NCBI GenBank assembly: GCA_000161975.1
Contig: GG688422.1
Location: 865,824 to 929,823 of the forward strand
Reading direction: 5' to 3'
Length of the DNA stretch: 64,000 bases
Source: Eubacterium saphenum ATCC 49989
GTDB lineage: Bacteria > Bacillota > Clostridia > Peptostreptococcales > Anaerovoracaceae
In this document: piece after piece, positions 63,559 through 64,000 of the stretch
How positions within the stretch are numbered: position 1 is the first letter of the stretch
Layout of the letters: every line of letters starts with the position of its first letter
Translations under genes and position numbers: made by a program
The notes under the pieces: model-generated
Databases searched by the model: none
Seen by the model: the letters and a program-made list of their open reading frames with translations, nothing else
What the model was told of the DNA's origin: nothing

Positions 63559-64000
63559 ATGAGAACGGAAGAGATAAGAAAGAATTGTTTTCACGGCAAA
63601 TATGAAGTGGTTCTTAAAGGGGTAGCTGATACTCAAAAATTGGCGACAGATATTGCAAAGCAATTGATCATCGGGGATGTAGTAGCGCTTAAGGGAGACC
63701 TGGGTACCGGAAAGACTACATTTACAAAGGCGCTTTTAGACACGCTTGGTGTTGACGAAGCAGTTGTGAGTCCTACCTATTCAATAGTGAATACTTATAG
63801 AGGCGATAGGTGCATCATAAATCATTTCGATGTATATAGGCTACACGGCAGTGATGAATTTTATGATATTGGAGGAGATGAGTATTTTAACGATGAAAGC
63901 ATTTCCATAATAGAGTGGGCGGAAAAAATAGAGGATGCTCTGCCAAGTGATGCTATTTATCTGGAAATGAAATATTCAGATGATGATAATGAAAGGATAT
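63559..64000 (+). CDS. tsaE: TsaE, tRNA threonylcarbamoylation ATPase (partial, cut by window end)
   Basis: Required to turn over the TsaBD complex that makes t6A37 in tRNA. The visible 147 codons begin MRTEEIRKNCFHGKYEVV. Walker A GDLGTGKTTF is near residue 51, SPTYSIVNTY and HFDVYRL follow, and IIEWAEKI near 120 is a family motif. The C-terminal end lies beyond base 64000. The ribosome binding site is weak. In Firmicutes tsaE is commonly followed by tsaB and rimI, not visible here. Confidence 0.9.
   Translation, partial: MRTEEIRKNCFHGKYEVVLKGVADTQKLATDIAKQLIIGDVVALKGDLGTGKTTFTKALLDTLGVDEAVVSPTYSIVNTYRGDRCIINHFDVYRLHGSDEFYDIGGDEYFNDESISIIEWAEKIEDALPSDAIYLEMKYSDDDNERI

Overview
The window reads as a chromosomal segment of a low-to-moderate GC anaerobic Firmicute of the class Clostridia. 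The evidence is the AGGAGG-type ribosome binding sites, a gap-pgk-tpiA-eno glycolytic run, a Bce-type peptide-antibiotic module, HemW, mini-RNase III, a YhaM-type nuclease, RecD2, long-form HPF with a raiA RNA upstream, and a Gram-positive Tad pilus locus. A family such as Anaerovoracaceae (Mogibacterium or Eubacterium-like) is a guess from general gene content, not something I could test. There are no prophages, insertion sequences, rRNA genes or CRISPR arrays. One tRNA is present, Arg-CCT.

Layout. 1-2210: a DAHP synthase, then a scrambled stretch with two intact small two-TM protein genes and several degenerate copies. 2211-3888: a structured RNA that looks like 6S RNA, abutting a PanF-type symporter that lacks its first membrane segment. 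4007-8465 (minus): a bceR-bceS-bceA-bceB detoxification and sensing module. 8862-12083: tRNA-Arg, lepA, hemW. 12456-21708: a housekeeping run of gap, pgk, tpiA, eno, cysE, cysS, mrnC, thyA, dihydrofolate reductase and rlmB, all on the plus strand. 21756-25841: a Fic protein and a class A penicillin-binding protein, convergent. 25929-32247: a DUF1858 protein, comEC, holA, an EamA exporter and an amidohydrolase. 32253-34265: a divergent NusG-II / Gx-transporter / ApbE group that resembles part of a flavin-based electron-transfer locus. 34287-40315: nadE, a YhaM-like nuclease, recD2, comF. 40379-41533: an orphan AT-rich membrane-anchored protein. 41685-43804: raiA RNA, hpf, glmM. 44231-46865: a winged-helix-like protein coupled to a stand-alone CoA-ligase alpha-type subunit.

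47122-52551 is a second peptide-type ABC transporter (two FtsX-like permeases and an ATPase) with its own response regulator and kinase, arranged like the pneumococcal Vex/Vnc system. 52787-58876 is a compact Tad pilus operon: ATPase, two platform proteins, a small Flp-like pilin, two TadE-like pseudopilins, a DUF5702-like protein, and a DUF6382-like protein that ends before the usual FHA domain. The second TadE-like protein carries two tandem His/Cys modules that look like metal sites. 58997-64000 holds an AI-2E family transporter, a short MltG-like protein, class II aldolase, a NifU-C-like scaffold, a PepV-type dipeptidase and the start of tsaE, which runs off the window.

The items I would follow first are the His/Cys-tailed TadE-like protein and truncated DUF6382 protein in the Tad locus, the raiA RNA, the CoA-ligase alpha/regulator pair, the 6S-like RNA next to a truncated panF, and the decaying small-membrane-protein family near the left edge.
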